From Sorghum bicolor (Eukaryota; Streptophyta; Magnoliopsida; Poales; Poaceae), in assembly GCF_000003195.3 (NCBI RefSeq), contig NC_012871.2, positions 56,845,802 to 56,909,801 on the forward strand: a stretch of 64,000 bases of DNA. Direction: 5' to 3'. Positions 45,830 to 57,118 of this stretch are shown in pieces. The first letter of the stretch is position 1, and every line of letters begins with the position of its first letter. Under the pieces are notes generated by a model. It saw only the letters and a program-made list of their open reading frames with translations. It made no database searches and had not been told where the DNA came from. The position numbers and the translations under genes were made by a program.

Positions 45830-46320
45830 GAGCTATTCCCAGCTTAGTAATAAATAGCGCCACGCTTAGAACGTTAGCACGATCTTAGCTATGCGAGTTT
45901 AGTGCTTAGTCGTTGCTTAGTGTGCTTTGCTTGGTCTGTGTGAGAACTTGATTTATTATTGTGTTAATGGTGTGATTTGGTTCTTTGTAATGAGTGCGAT
46001 GAGTTGTGGGTTATGTCCACAACGCATCAAGAATAAGATTAAGTATTAAGTTTATTTGAGATAGTTTGGGTTATCATCGCTCTCCTTTATTTGTGCCTTA
46101 TCATATTTCACATCGCTTTATCTTATCAGTCTTACACTATCATGATCAGTTCATTATCTATATATTACATCTGTTGTGAGTACTGTGTTTATCAACTGAG
46201 AAAGGAAAGTAACTATCAGCTGGGTCATACTTTGAGGAAAGATTATTACATTGCAGTTTACATTACAGCTCAGGTTTACACATATGAACTACATCTGATT
46301 TTATTATTTCTATATATCAG
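45830..46320 (+). other. Spacer between the extra ORF and gag
   Basis: AT-rich and non-coding. It ends in a pyrimidine/T-rich stretch and TATATATCAG directly before the gag ATG, which makes a strong candidate 3' splice site. Confidence 0.45.
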
Positions 46321-47955
46321 ATGCCTGTCCACACCAGGAGCAACACCAATGGAGGAAACAATGGGCAGTCCAACAACAACAACAATGATCACAGCGGGAC
46401 TAATGCCAACCCTCCTCCTCCTGGGAATCAGCCCATGACCATAGAGCAGTTGATGACTATGCAGACTCAACTGATGCAAGGGATGGCTCATATTATGAAC
46501 CACATGCAGCAGAACCAAAACCAGAATCAGAACCAACATCAAGGAGGTAACAACGCGTTTGCCCCACCTAGGGACAAGCGTGGAGAGTTCATGAAGGGAC
46601 GTCCACCGTTCTTCTCCCACTCAGCTGATCCTATGCAAGCTGAGGATTGGCTTAAGGCAGTGGAGAAGCAGCTGGTCATTGCTCAGTGCAATGACAGGGA
46701 GAAGGTTCTGTATGGCTCTGGGCAGCTTCAGGGAGCCGCACAGGACTGGTGGGATTCATACTGCTTTGCACATCAGGACCCGGATACTATCACTTGGGAT
46801 GAGTTCAAGGTCGCCTTCAAGACTCATCATGTGCCTGCTGGATTGGTGAAGCTGAAGAAGAAGGAGTTTTTGTCTCTGAAGCAGGGCTCCATGACAGTTT
46901 GTGAGTACCGTGACAAGTTCACTCAGTTGTCGCGATATTGCCCCAATGAAGTGGAGAATGATGAAGACAAGCAAGACCACTTTCTGGAAGGTTTGAATGA
47001 TGGTCTGTCCTACATGATGTCGAATGTCAAGTATGCCAGTTTCCAGGAGATGGTGGACAGGGCATTGGTGCTTGAGAGCAAGCGCCGTAAGATGGAGGAC
47101 AAGAAGAGGAAGTATAACTCCTCTCAGCAGCAGGCTGGTGCCAGTCGTCCCCGTTACAACAATCAGCAGGGCCCTCAGTCTCGCCCTGCATATCAGTCTG
47201 GTAACCAAGGACAGCAACAGAATGTCAGGTACAGCAACCAGAGTCAGCAGACGAGCCAGCGCTACAACAACAACCAAGTGCAGCGCCCCGCTAGTCAGGC
47301 GCCTCGCCAGAATGCCCCAGCACCATCAGGCTCTCGCCAGAACTCCAACACTGTCCCAATGAAGCCCAATGTCAACCCCGCCCCCACTGGAAATACCTGC
47401 TTCAAGTGTGGTCAGCTTGGACACTACGCGAATGCGTGCCCCCAGAGGCAGAGGAATAACAACAACAATGGAAGGGTGAATCATGTGAAGTTGGAAACTG
47501 CGGAGGAGGCTCCAGATGTGGTAGTTGGTATGTTTCTTGTCAACTCTTGCCCAGCTACTGTTTTGTTTGATACTGGAGCATCACATACTTTTATAAGTGC
47601 ACAGTTTGTTGAGAAACATAGTATAGCCACCTGTACCATGCAAAACACCATGATAGTTAAATCACCTGGGGGAAAGATGCATACTAATACTTTGTGTCCG
47701 GGAATGAGCATTAAAATAAGGGGGGTAGATTTTCCTGTCAATCCTATTGTGTTGGGTTCAGAAGGTTTAGATATGATATTGGGAATGAGATGGTTGTCCA
47801 AGTTTAAGGGTACTATTCAGTGTGCTGAGAAGACAGTAGCTCTAACCGCACCTAGTGGGAACAGAATTGAGGTCAGAGTTTCTATGTCACCTAGTAGTGA
47901 AGGAACAGTTTACCATCTGAGCAGTGGGTCAATAGAATGTGAAAGAGTTCCCTGA
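46321..47955 (+). CDS. gag: Ty3 gag and aspartic protease
   Basis: 544 residues. The N-terminus is Asn-rich and low-complexity. The retrotransposon gag domain spans about residues 90-260 ([24 protein letters not shown]). It is followed by a basic Gln/Asn/Arg/Ser-rich linker, one CCHC zinc knuckle at 360-373 ([14 protein letters not shown]) for RNA packaging, and an aspartic protease with DTGA at 417-420 and an ILGMRWL flap-side motif near 483. The frame closes at 47953-47955, while RT-RNase H continues in another frame. In this clade gag-pol is normally one frame, so this is probably an inactivating indel or deletion. A programmed shift is less likely, because only about 20 bases overlap and no slippery heptamer is obvious. 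Confidence 0.93.
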   Translation: MPVHTRSNTNGGNNGQSNNNNNDHSGTNANPPPPGNQPMTIEQLMTMQTQLMQGMAHIMNHMQQNQNQNQNQHQGGNNAFAPPRDKRGEFMKGRPPFFSHSADPMQAEDWLKAVEKQLVIAQCNDREKVLYGSGQLQGAAQDWWDSYCFAHQDPDTITWDEFKVAFKTHHVPAGLVKLKKKEFLSLKQGSMTVCEYRDKFTQLSRYCPNEVENDEDKQDHFLEGLNDGLSYMMSNVKYASFQEMVDRALVLESKRRKMEDKKRKYNSSQQQAGASRPRYNNQQGPQSRPAYQSGNQGQQQNVRYSNQSQQTSQRYNNNQVQRPASQAPRQNAPAPSGSRQNSNTVPMKPNVNPAPTGNTCFKCGQLGHYANACPQRQRNNNNNGRVNHVKLETAEEAPDVVVGMFLVNSCPATVLFDTGASHTFISAQFVEKHSIATCTMQNTMIVKSPGGKMHTNTLCPGMSIKIRGVDFPVNPIVLGSEGLDMILGMRWLSKFKGTIQCAEKTVALTAPSGNRIEVRVSMSPSSEGTVYHLSSGSIECERVP

Positions 47956-49696
47956 TGTGTTCCCAGAGGATTTGCCAGGTATGCCACCTGAACGTGAGAT
48001 TGAATTTGTTATTGATTTATTACCTGGTACTGCACCCATATCTAAGAGACCTTATAGAATGGCTGTTAATGAGTTAGAAGAACTTAAGAAACAACTAAGG
48101 GAGTTACAGTCTAAGGGGTATATCCGTCCTAGTTCCTCACCTTGGGGAGCTCCAGTTATCTTTGTAGAGAAGAAGGATGGGACACAGAGGATGTGTGTAG
48201 ACTATAGATCTTTGAATGAGGTCACCATTAAGAATAAATACCCTTTGCCTAGAATAGAGGACTTGTTTGACCAGTTGAAAGGAGCTTGTGTGTTTTCCAA
48301 AATAGATCTGAGGTCAGGTTATCACCAGTTGAGGATTAAACCTAGTGATATTCCAAAGACTGCTTTCACCACCAGATATGGACTTTATGAGTATACAGTT
48401 ATGTCTTTTGGATTGACGAATGCTCCAGCTTACTTTATGTATCTGATGAATAAAGTTTTTATGGAGTATTTGGATAAGTTTGTGGTAGTCTTTATTGATG
48501 ATATCTTGATCTACTCCAAGACTGAGGAAGAACATGAGGAACACCTGAGACTTGTGTTGCAGAAATTGAGGGAACATCAGCTCTATGCCAAGCTGAGTAA
48601 GTGTGATTTCTGGTTGAAGGAAGTGTCTTTTCTTGGTCATGTCATTTCAAATGGTGGAGTTGCTGTCAGTCCGAAGAATGTGGCAGATGTTCTTAAGTGG
48701 AGTCCACCTCAGACTGTTGGAGAGATCAGAAGTTTTCTTGGGATGGCCGGTTACTATCGGAGATTCATTGAGGGATTTTCCAGTATTGCCAAGCCCATGA
48801 CTGCTTTGTTAGAGAAGGGTAAGCCATTCAAGTGGAATGAACAGTGTCAGGCTAGTTTTGAGGAATTGAAGAAGAGGTTGACTACTGCACCAATTTTGAC
48901 TTTGCCAGATGTGACTAAAAGCTTTTCTATCTATTGTGATGCTTCCAAGCAAGGTTTGGGATGTGTACTGATGCAAGAGGGAAAGGTGATTGCCTATGCA
49001 TCTAGACAGTTGAAGAAACACGAGGTGAATTATCCAACTCATGATCTTGAGTTAGCAGCTGTGGTCCATTCACTGAAGATCTGGAGACACTATATTCTGG
49101 GTCATAAGTGTGATATCTACACGGATCACAAGAGTCTGAAATACATCTTCACTCAGAATGACTTAAACCTGAGACAGAGAAGATGGTTAGAGTTGATCAA
49201 GGACTATGAACTGGAGATTCATTACCACCCTGGCAAAGCTAATGTAGTTGCTGACGCTCTGAGTAGAAAGAGTCAAGTGAATATGATGGAAGCCACGGAG
49301 TTACCGATGGAACTACTGGCAGAATTTGAGTATCTCAATTTGGGGTTTGTTGCTAATACCCAAGGTACTTCCATGGACATAGAACCAACTCTTGAGCAAG
49401 AGATCAGAAAAGGTCAGGAAGAGGATGAAGAGATCAAAAAGATACTTAAGCTGATAGAGGAAGGTAGAGCACCTGGATTCAAAGTTGATCAAGAAGGAAT
49501 TGTTTGGCACAAGGACCGATTGTGTGTGCCAGATATTCAGAGAATCAAGGATGTGATACTGAAGGAGTGCCATGAATCTGCTTACTCTATTCATCCAGGA
49601 GGTACTAAGATGTATCAGGACTTGAAGCAAAACTATTGGTGGCCTGGTATGAAGAAAGATATTGGTGAATATGTGGCACTGTGTGACACCTGTTAG
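47939..49696 (+). CDS. pol: Ty3 reverse transcriptase, RNase H and integrase zinc-binding region
   Basis: 585 codons from the first base of the open frame; there is no ATG start (GTG first). RT covers about residues 40-270, with the catalytic FIDD at 185-188 and [10 protein letters not shown] and FGLTNAP motifs. RNase H follows ([25 protein letters not shown]). The HHCC zinc-binding region of integrase occupies the last 50 residues. The frame ends at an amber TAG (49694-49696) directly after the second Cys of the HHCC motif, in the middle of integrase. Codons after the stop remain in the same frame, so this is a nonsense break. Confidence 0.93.
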   Translation: MKEFPDVFPEDLPGMPPEREIEFVIDLLPGTAPISKRPYRMAVNELEELKKQLRELQSKGYIRPSSSPWGAPVIFVEKKDGTQRMCVDYRSLNEVTIKNKYPLPRIEDLFDQLKGACVFSKIDLRSGYHQLRIKPSDIPKTAFTTRYGLYEYTVMSFGLTNAPAYFMYLMNKVFMEYLDKFVVVFIDDILIYSKTEEEHEEHLRLVLQKLREHQLYAKLSKCDFWLKEVSFLGHVISNGGVAVSPKNVADVLKWSPPQTVGEIRSFLGMAGYYRRFIEGFSSIAKPMTALLEKGKPFKWNEQCQASFEELKKRLTTAPILTLPDVTKSFSIYCDASKQGLGCVLMQEGKVIAYASRQLKKHEVNYPTHDLELAAVVHSLKIWRHYILGHKCDIYTDHKSLKYIFTQNDLNLRQRRWLELIKDYELEIHYHPGKANVVADALSRKSQVNMMEATELPMELLAEFEYLNLGFVANTQGTSMDIEPTLEQEIRKGQEEDEEIKKILKLIEEGRAPGFKVDQEGIVWHKDRLCVPDIQRIKDVILKECHESAYSIHPGGTKMYQDLKQNYWWPGMKKDIGEYVALCDTC

Positions 49697-50827
49697 AGAG
49701 TGAAAGCGGAACATCAGAGGCCAGCAGGGTTGTTGCAACCGTTGAAGATACCTGAGTGGAAGTGGGATGAGATCAGCATGGACTTCATAGTGGGATTGCC
49801 GAAAACTCAACGAGGTTATGACTCAATATGGGTTGTAGTAGATCGATTGACCAAGGTAGCTCATTTCATACCGGTCAGAACTAACTACCGTGGAGATCAG
49901 TTAGCAGAAAAGTATATGGAACGGATTGTGTGTCTGCATGGAGTTCCTAAGAGGATTGTGTCTGATAGAGGTACACAGTTTACATCAAAGTTTTGGGAGA
50001 AGCTACATGATGCTTTGGGAACCGAGCTCAGATTCAGTACTGCTTATCACCCTCAGTCCGATGGTCAGACAGAGAGAGTCAACCAGATAGTAGAGGATAT
50101 GCTTAGGTCTTGTGCTTTACAGTATGGAGATAGTTGGGATACTAGCTTGCCCTACGCTGAGTTCTCCTATAACAACAGTTATCAGACTAGTCTTAAGATG
50201 ACTCCTTTTGAAGCCTTGTATGGAAGGAAGTGTAGGACTCCATTGTTCTGGAACCAGACTGGTGAAAGGCAAGTTTTCGGCCCTGATTCATTGAGAATAG
50301 CCGAAGAAAGAGTTCAGTTCATCCGACAGACTCTGAAGGCAGCTCAGTCTAGACAGAAGAGTTATGCTGATGTGAGACGAAGGGAACTTGTATTTCAGGC
50401 AGGTGATTATGTATACCTGAAAGTGTCTCCGATGAGAGGTCTAAAGAGGTTCAATGTCAAGGGAAAGCTAGCTCCAAGATATGTTGGTCCTTTCAAGATT
50501 TTGGAGAGGAAAGGAGAAGTGGCTTATGAGCTTGAACTGCCTGTTAGTTTATCCAACGTGCACAATGTTTTCCATGTCTCCCAATTCAAGAAATGTTTGA
50601 GAGTGCCTGAGGAACAGTTGCCACTAGAGGAAATGGATCTACAGGGGGATCTAACTTATGAAGAGAGCCCTATCAAAGTCCTGGACACAGCAGAGAGAAT
50701 TACCAGGAGTAAAACTATCAGGATGTGTAAAGTACAATGGAAACACCATTCCGAGGAAGAAGCAACCTGGGAAAGAGAAGATGATCTAATATCCAAATAC
50801 CCCCAGTTATTCCCTGGTTCATCCTAA
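49697..50827 (+). CDS. pol: Ty3 integrase core, GPY/F module and chromodomain (downstream of an in-frame stop)
   Basis: Continues the pol frame after the amber stop and has no methionine start of its own. DDE catalytic residues are at D28, D89 and E125, counted from the codon at 49700; the second and third are 35 residues apart as expected. A GPF module (YVGPFKI, then NVFHVSQ) follows. The final 50 residues form a chromodomain-like fold (VLDTAERIT, VQW, EEATWE, YPQLF) that targets chromoviruses to chromatin. The TGA stop is lost into TAA at 50825-50827. Confidence 0.92.
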   Translation, partial: RVKAEHQRPAGLLQPLKIPEWKWDEISMDFIVGLPKTQRGYDSIWVVVDRLTKVAHFIPVRTNYRGDQLAEKYMERIVCLHGVPKRIVSDRGTQFTSKFWEKLHDALGTELRFSTAYHPQSDGQTERVNQIVEDMLRSCALQYGDSWDTSLPYAEFSYNNSYQTSLKMTPFEALYGRKCRTPLFWNQTGERQVFGPDSLRIAEERVQFIRQTLKAAQSRQKSYADVRRRELVFQAGDYVYLKVSPMRGLKRFNVKGKLAPRYVGPFKILERKGEVAYELELPVSLSNVHNVFHVSQFKKCLRVPEEQLPLEEMDLQGDLTYEESPIKVLDTAERITRSKTIRMCKVQWKHHSEEEATWEREDDLISKYPQLFPGSS

Positions 50828-50847
50828 TCTCGAGGACGAGATTCTTT

Positions 50848-50862
50848 TAAGGGGGGTAGGTT
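50848..50862 (+). promoter_or_regulatory. Polypurine tract of the Ty3 element
   Basis: TAAGGGGGGTAGGTT ends directly before the 3' LTR and would prime plus-strand DNA synthesis. Confidence 0.85.
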
Positions 50863-53800
50863 TATAACACTCCAAATTTTTGAATTTCAAATTTAGTTTA
50901 AATTTGATTTAATTTTGGCTTAGTTTGAATTTTTGGAGAATTATTAAATAATTTACAAAATTAATTAAAATAAATATAAGGTAGAAAACGTGTTTGATTT
51001 TTGCATTCATGGTGCTGCATAATTTTTCTTGATTTTATTTATTTTGCTGATGCTTGTTTTGTTTTGTTTTGGAGCAAGAAAATTTAAAAAAAAAGGAAAA
51101 GGGGAGAGCTCTCACCTGGGCCGATTCTCGGCCCAGCCCCCGCGCGCGCCTCCCCCCCCCTTCTCCCCGCACGGCCCAGCAGCGGCCCAGCCGCAGAGCC
51201 CGCGGCGCCCCCTGCCCCTGCCCCCGCCTGGGCCGACTATCGGCCCAGCACCCCGCGCCCCTGCGCGCCCAAGTGGGCCGCGGCCCAGCCGCACGGCAGC
51301 AGCGCCCCCTGCCCTGCTCTCCCTCTGCCGCCCGCTGACGAGTGGGTCCCGCAAGTGGGACCCACCTGTCATCCCCAAGCTCCGTCCGAATCGGACGGGA
51401 GCAACCGCCGCGCCGCCTCCTCCTCGGCTTCCGCGCAAAACCCGCGCCCCGAGGTTCACCCGCGCTTTAAATAGCCTCACTCGGCCGCTCGCACGTGCCC
51501 TAGCCGCATCCGAAACCCTAGCCGACTCGCCGACTTCCGCAGCGCCGCCGCCGAGCTCGCCGAACCCGCGCCGCCGCCGTCGACTTCTCGTCGCCGCCGT
51601 CCGTTCGCCAAGGTGAGCAGCGCCCTGGATCCGCCTCGTCGTGCCGACCCCGCCAGCACCCTCGGCTCGGCCGGCCGTGCCCCGCAGCGCCGCCGCAGCA
51701 AGCCCGCCGCGGCCGGCCATGGAGCGCCGCCGCGGACCGGCCTGCCCGACGCGGCCCCGCCGCTCGCCTACCCGCGCGCGGTCCACCATGGACCGCGGCT
51801 CTGCCGCCCGCACGCCCGGTCCACGTGGACCAGGTCCACGCCGCCCCCGCGCCTCTCCCCGGTCCACCATGGACCGGTGGTCCCCCCCCGAGCCCCCCCC
51901 GGTCCACAGCGCTGCCATGGACCGGGCCAATCGCCGGCCGCCACGTGGCCAGGACGGCCACGGTCCCCGCGAGCCCCTGCGTTTTTGCAAAAACCCCCCT
52001 GGGTTTCTTTGAAATCAACCCGCGCTCCATTTAGTTTTAGATTTATTTAATTTATGCCCCTGCTTTTACAGTTTAGCCCCTGCACCCGTTAAAATTTATA
52101 TATTTAATCCTAAATGCTTTTTAATTCAGTTTTTAATTAGTTTTATTACGAAAAATAGTTCAGTTTATCTACAGAAATGCCATTTAACTTGTTTTAGCCA
52201 TAACTTTTGCGTCGTAACTCCGATTTAGGTGATTCTGGTCGCTATGGTTTCGTTCCATCGAGTAGAATACAGTAGTGCAGTTGCTTTATGCTTTCGCATG
52301 CTTTGGTGTACTGTTTCTGATTAAGTTTGTTTGCTTGCATGTATTGTTCCTATGATTGATGATTGTCGCGTTTAGCCAACGAGACGTTCGTGAAGGAAGA
52401 GGTACAGGATCCCGCCGAGTTCGAGCAACCCGACTTCGATCAAGGCAAGTGCAGACACCATTTGATCATTTTGAACCTACTCATTAATGTCATTTACTTT
52501 ATATGCATGTGTCCAATGAATGCAAACCCTAAGGACATGATTAGCTTTACTTATTATTCCTTGCTCACCTGGGGTTACGTATTTGGGTAGACTAGGCTAT
52601 ACTAGGTTTGCTTAGCTGCTCTACTCATCTTATACACATGCCTAAACAAGTATTAGTCTCTACTCAACTTGATGCTTAAATTGTGCTGAATCTTTGGTCA
52701 CTGCGGTGATGGCGATGTTGGATGCTTATGAGCATCGTGATGATGGTGGTGACAGGGGGAGCGGGTACCATTGGTGGTCCGGTTTGCCGGGCGTACCCGT
52801 CTCTGCTCTCCGTAAGGACTTAGACAGGGAGCGGCCCCCTGGGACTTACAGTGCAGCTCCAAGCTATATGGCTCTGGCTTGACTAATTAGCAGGACCTCC
52901 ACTAGTAGGGTGTTACTTTCCGGGTAGGTGTGAGGAAGTAACTTGGGTAATGAATATTAAGTTGTCGGTTGATCGGTATGCCATGGCTATGGGTATCGAC
53001 TATCGAGCGCCCCGGCGAAAACTTGCGAGTGGCATCCTATTAGTTGGACCCTGTGAAAGGTCTCGTAGTGAGACCCTGCCTGCTCACCTTGGTAGTGTTT
53101 TGGGGAGTCGCGACCCCGGGCAAATGGGAATCACGACTTGGAGTGAACGTGCACACCTCTGCAGAGTGTAAAACTGATATATCAGCCGTGCTCACGGTCA
53201 CGAGCGGCCCAGACCCTCACTTGATGAGCAAATTGGATTCACTGGTTACTTGGAGATGGACCTTGGCGAGGTTGCTACCTCGTGATTTTGGCGGAATGGC
53301 TATTCCGTGTTGGCAGGATTGCTATCCTGTGTTAATAATTGGGGTGAATCCCTGGATTACTATAATAATTAGGATAGTCTTCTAAAAGATGTTAATTACT
53401 ACTTACACTAAATAAGGGTTGGGTTTATGCTACTCATAATTAGTAATAGGTTGTTCTAATAATAGTCATAACTAAAAGTGTTCAACTAAAATGCTACCGC
53501 AGTCAAACCAAATCAGCTTTACCTTGTTTTAAGCCTTGCATGTCATTACTTTCCGTCTGTGCTTGCTGAGTTCGACATGAGCTCACCCTTGCTATAATCA
53601 TTAAAGGTTGCTCGGACGATCAGGAGTACAATTGCGATTTCCCTGAGGACTACCCTGAGTCTCCTGGTTGTTAGGCTCGTGTGGTTCTGCCGTCGACCTT
53701 CCTGTGGCAAGGTGGTCCTGCTACGTCGGCGTTTAGTTTCCCCTTTATTTATGGAACAGTTTAGTTTATGTTTCCCCTCCGCACTTTGATAAACTTTTGG

Positions 53801-53952
53801 CTTGTAATAATGGTACATTTACTCTCATTTATGTAATTCGTTTGAACACTGTGTTTTGTACCATTGATGATGTCGGTCCATGTGTGTGAATTTGAGATCC
53901 TGGCGCACATGTGATTTGGCACCCGAATGCTCTCTTACATCCGGGTGTGACA
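50863..53952 (+). repeat. 3' LTR of the Ty3 element (3,090 bp)
   Basis: Near-identical to the 5' LTR. Differences seen by eye include a G/C change near 51012, an extra T near 51085, C/A near 51172, G/T near 51483, C/T near 51551, G/A near 51652, changes near 51752 and 51769, indels in the C-runs near 51890, and single changes near 52554, 53347, 53499 and 53690. Same TATA box, palindromes and exon-like pair. Confidence 0.95.
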
Positions 53953-54345
53953 ACTATCACTAGACACTCACTTATGACTACAAAGCATATGGACTCAAGT
54001 CTATAAATCTTGTGGTCTACATTTGAAAATCCAAATGATCTCAATTCAAAAAAATACAAAATTGAAGATCTCGTCGAGTACTATAACTTTGGTATAAAGT
54101 TTATCTTCATCGGAGATCATATGAGAAAGTTATGAATTTTTCCTCCAGTATATCACCACCGGTTCGTGGCTTGAACCGAAAATGATGATCTAATATCACT
54201 GTGCGTTCTTGGCTAAAATCAGTGGTTATATGAACCGACAGTGATGACCTAATTATCAGTGTCGGTTGGTCCTATTATAGTCAGTTTTAGTCAAAACAGG
54301 TAGTGATGATGCTGGCAGTGAATATTGAAATCTGTAGTAGTGTAC

Positions 54346-55056
54346 ATTAGTGTGTGTACTTTGCCTTGTCACACTAAAGAATGATGGGCCTTAAAAATTG
54401 TGCAGTGGCAAGAAAAAGGTTTAATTTACTACTCTCTTTGTCCTTGAATAAATAGATTCCTAGTTCAAAAAAAATCTACAAATGAATCACTCTAGAAGGT
54501 TGAATGGTGCACCAATCTATTTATTTTTCTCGAAGGCTCCTCGCATTTACTGCACAATTGTTCCCTGTTTGACACTTATGTTAAAGTCAAGGTAAAAGAC
54601 CATCTTGCCCCTCATATATGTTTGATTTTAGGTGTGCTGTTTTCAGGCTTACCATGAAAAAACATGTGCAAATAAATAAAAGATGAAATAGGTGACAGGT
54701 ATGGAAATTTTTAAGTTTAGGTGTAAAATATGTAAGGAGAGGGTTTTCTAATGTCAAATAGAGTTATTTTCTGTTTTTATTAATCATTTATCTATTTCAA
54801 AATGTTTTGGATTGATTTCTAAGTCTAAGAGCAATTATAGTTTTCTAGCAAGCCACAATGTGAGGACAAGATGTTAAACCAGGCGCCTATTTATTTGTAA
54901 ATTCCAAACTATGAATATCATCCACTGAATCTCTATCTAACGTTGGCCCATCGTCGTCTTCTCTTCCTACGTGCTTTCAACCGTGCAGGGTTCCAACCGT
55001 TTTGCTGCTCACCCAACATATGAGTACTCTTCATTTTAAATTATAAAATATTTTAG

Positions 55057-55057
<1 letters not shown>
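54346..55057. other. Intergenic, no gene supported
   Basis: AT-rich. A Stowaway-like start (ACTCTCTTTGTCCTTGAATAA near 54431) has no clear partner. Confidence 0.4.

Positions 55058-55147
<90 letters not shown>
55058..55147. repeat. TA microsatellite, left flank of the Micron-like element
   Basis: About 44 uninterrupted TA units. Confidence 0.95.
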
Positions 55148-55149
<2 letters not shown>

Positions 55150-56389
55150 TAAATTTTTCCTACTCCCTGGGAGTAGTTACTCCTATCTGTAAGTATGCAC
55201 TCGTTGAGCATCCTTCCAGCTAGTCCAGCGGATGTAAAGGTTAGCGGATATCGGAGGATCCAATTAGGCATGCCGCATGAATCTAACAGATTTAGTTAAT
55301 GAATAAATAAAATAATTTATACGGCTGTACAGTCATCGTAATTATCGCTGGCTGTGATTCACACTTATCTGTATTTAAACTTGCTGTTGTACAGCTATAG
55401 ATACTAATCCGTCAGGAATATGTATTTGTTATATCTAATGTAAGAGTACCTATATATACTTTTTAGAATGGTGTACATACCTTTTTAAAATATTATTTAT
55501 ACATACTTTTTAAAATAAAGTATCTATACATACTTATTAGAATAAAGTATTTATACATACATTTTGAAATGGAGTATGCAGACATACGCCATAGTATAAG
55601 TGACCATACGATCAGAGTATATGTACATACTTGAATGTATGGAGTACATGTGTCATGAAAATATATACATATACTCAATGCATATGGTCACGAAAAGTAC
55701 ATAAATATACCCAGTATGAATGCATACGTCCTTCTAAAAACTAGTATGGACATATACATTAGTATGTATACATATACATACGACTCTCTAAAAGGTTATG
55801 TATATGAGCATACCCACTAGCGGTATTTGGAAGATGCAGAGCCACCAGCGGTATCTGGAAGATGCAGAGCCACAATGACGTATTTTTCTAAGAAGTATTT
55901 GTCCATACTATTTTTATCATAAAGTATTGGCCATACTATTATGTTGGGCAAGTATTTGTTCATACATTTTTAACAAGAGCATGTGTGCATACGTCTAGAT
56001 TCTTTTTGTAGAAATATGCTAATGAGTGTCGCTAACCAAACATGACCAGCTTGCATTGTTATTTAGATCAAACAAAGTATAAATAACATATCTATCCCTA
56101 TATGAATTATCCATGCATACTTCTAAAATATTAGGTATATACACATACTAGTACTATTTAATGCACATATTTCTAAAAGATATATACCCAACTCCATACC
56201 AACCCAACGTCAAAACCTGATCCGTTTTTCAAGTGAAGTCATCAGCATATGGGTCACGTACATATATGCGTGGTTCCCCGCACTGTCAACCCGTTAACCC
56301 GGCCGTTAGCTTCTCCTGATTGACCGGAGCCTGTACGGTGTGTATGTGGGAGACTGGGAGTAGTTACTCCTGGAAGTATAGAACACTCA

Positions 56390-56391
<2 letters not shown>
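55148..56391. mobile_element. Micron-like transposable element between two TA microsatellites
   Basis: The left edge GGTAAATTTTTCCTACTCCC, then GGGAGTAGTTACTCC, and the reverse complement of the right edge GGTGAGTGTTCTATACTTCC, then GGAGTAACTACTCC, are alike over about 40 bases. Both are directly bounded by (TA)n (55058-55147 and 56392-56434). Rice Micron elements are known to insert in and be flanked by TA microsatellites, and this matches that layout. The 1,244-bp interior has no protein. It holds five 27-bp tandem units (55449-55582) starting CATAC and further TACATAC words. Confidence 0.75.
55449..55582. repeat. 27-bp tandem repeat inside the Micron-like element
   Basis: Successive CATAC starts at 55476, 55502, 55529, 55556 and 55583 give a 26-27-bp period. 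The unit is roughly CATACTTTTTAAAATAAAGT plus TATNTATA. Confidence 0.85.

Positions 56392-56434
<43 letters not shown>
56392..56434. repeat. TA microsatellite, right flank of the Micron-like element
   Basis: About 21 TA units. Confidence 0.95.
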
Positions 56435-56437
<3 letters not shown>

Positions 56438-56870
56438 TTTACTATACTTAGATATATACTACATCTGGATAAAAACAATGTATATAGAGAAACCAAAATA
56501 TCTTATAGTTTGAATAGAGGGAGTACATATCTTCTTCATCTGGTCCAGTATGTAGATATACCACTATGTCGAGCTTTCTCTAAAGTCATGGGGAAACTAC
56601 GAATTGAAGCCCTACCTTGAAACCCTATATCCACAGGCCAGTTGAGAGTTTTCACGAGTGTTTTATTTGTATTTAATAACTTGTCACATACGTATTTTTA
56701 TAACATGGCACTGCTTTAATAAAGAAAGAGAATAAATGAGTTTTATAGGGATGAAATTTTCTTGACACGATTACCGATTCGCTATGAGTTATAGAATCAA
56801 ATACCTATGAAATCATAGAATAAACATGTTTGTTTGTCGAAAAATCATGGCTAAAAGTATGGTTCGTCTT
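56435..56870. other. Intergenic, nothing recognised
   Basis: AT-rich sequence; GAATAGAGGGAGTACATA near 56512 looks like one end of a Stowaway element whose partner is lost. Confidence 0.4.
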
Positions 56871-57118
56871 AGGCGTCTCAATGCGGGTTTCACCAAGATG
56901 TCATGCAACATTTATTAGAGCGTCATATCACCAAAACTACACTTTTTGCATGAAACGAAGAGGAGAGAGAAGAAAGTAGTTTCACCATGGTGAAACTACA
57001 CGGGCATTGTTTCCAACGCGGTGAAACGAGATGAAATCCCCACTTGCTGAAGTTATTTCATAGATGGTTTCATTTCAATCTTGATGACGTATTGGTATGT
57101 GAAACTATGCAGTGCCTA
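56871..57118. repeat. MITE with TTAGGC...GTTTCAC ends
   Basis: Left AGGCGTCTCAATGCGGGTTTCAC and right GTGAAACTATGCAGTGCCT form an imperfect inverted repeat. The interior repeats GGTGAAACTAC and TTTCACC words. About 248 bp. Target duplication uncertain. Confidence 0.55.

Larger units (their letters stand above)
41146..53952 (+). mobile_element. Ty3 (Metaviridae) chromovirus retrotransposon, Tekay/Del-like, nearly complete
   Basis: 12,807 bp, flanked by a perfect 5-bp duplication ACTAT (41141-41145 and 53953-53957). Order: 5' LTR, primer-binding site, extra ORF, gag-protease, RT-RNase H, integrase, chromodomain, polypurine tract, 3' LTR. RT before integrase makes it Ty3. The GPY/F-type module and C-terminal chromodomain make it a chromovirus, and long LTRs suggest the Tekay/Del clade. 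By eye the two LTRs differ by about a dozen substitutions and a few length changes in 3.1 kb, so insertion is recent. The coding frame is broken twice, so the copy probably cannot move on its own proteins. Confidence 0.96.
40496..54342. mobile_element. Short non-autonomous CACTA element, split by a Ty3 retrotransposon
   Basis: The left end CACTACCCTAGACACC and the right end TCTGTAGTAGTG (inverted CACTACTACAGA) are flanked by TAC (40493-40495 and 54343-54345). CACTA elements make 3-bp duplications. Sub-terminal words for a TCAATGTYGG / CCRACACTGATG unit are present on the left (40520-40570), and GAACCGACAGTGATG with CAGTGTCGGTTGG on the right (54160-54270). Removing the Ty3 element and one ACTAT copy leaves about 1.0 kb with no transposase. 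A second TACCACTAC at 40970 gives an alternative left end, but it lacks sub-terminal repeats. Confidence 0.7.

Noticed and set aside
47936..47955. Programmed ribosomal frameshift between protease and RT
   Set aside because: The overlap is about 20 bases, no obvious slippery heptamer is present, and related elements are usually one frame; kept only as an alternative.
48314..49810. Minus-strand frames within pol
   Set aside because: Shadows of the RT and integrase frames on the + strand.
40973..54342. Alternative left end of the CACTA element at the second TACCACTAC
   Set aside because: TAC and CACTAC also occur there, but the sub-terminal repeats and the TTCAATRTT match to the right end favour 40496.
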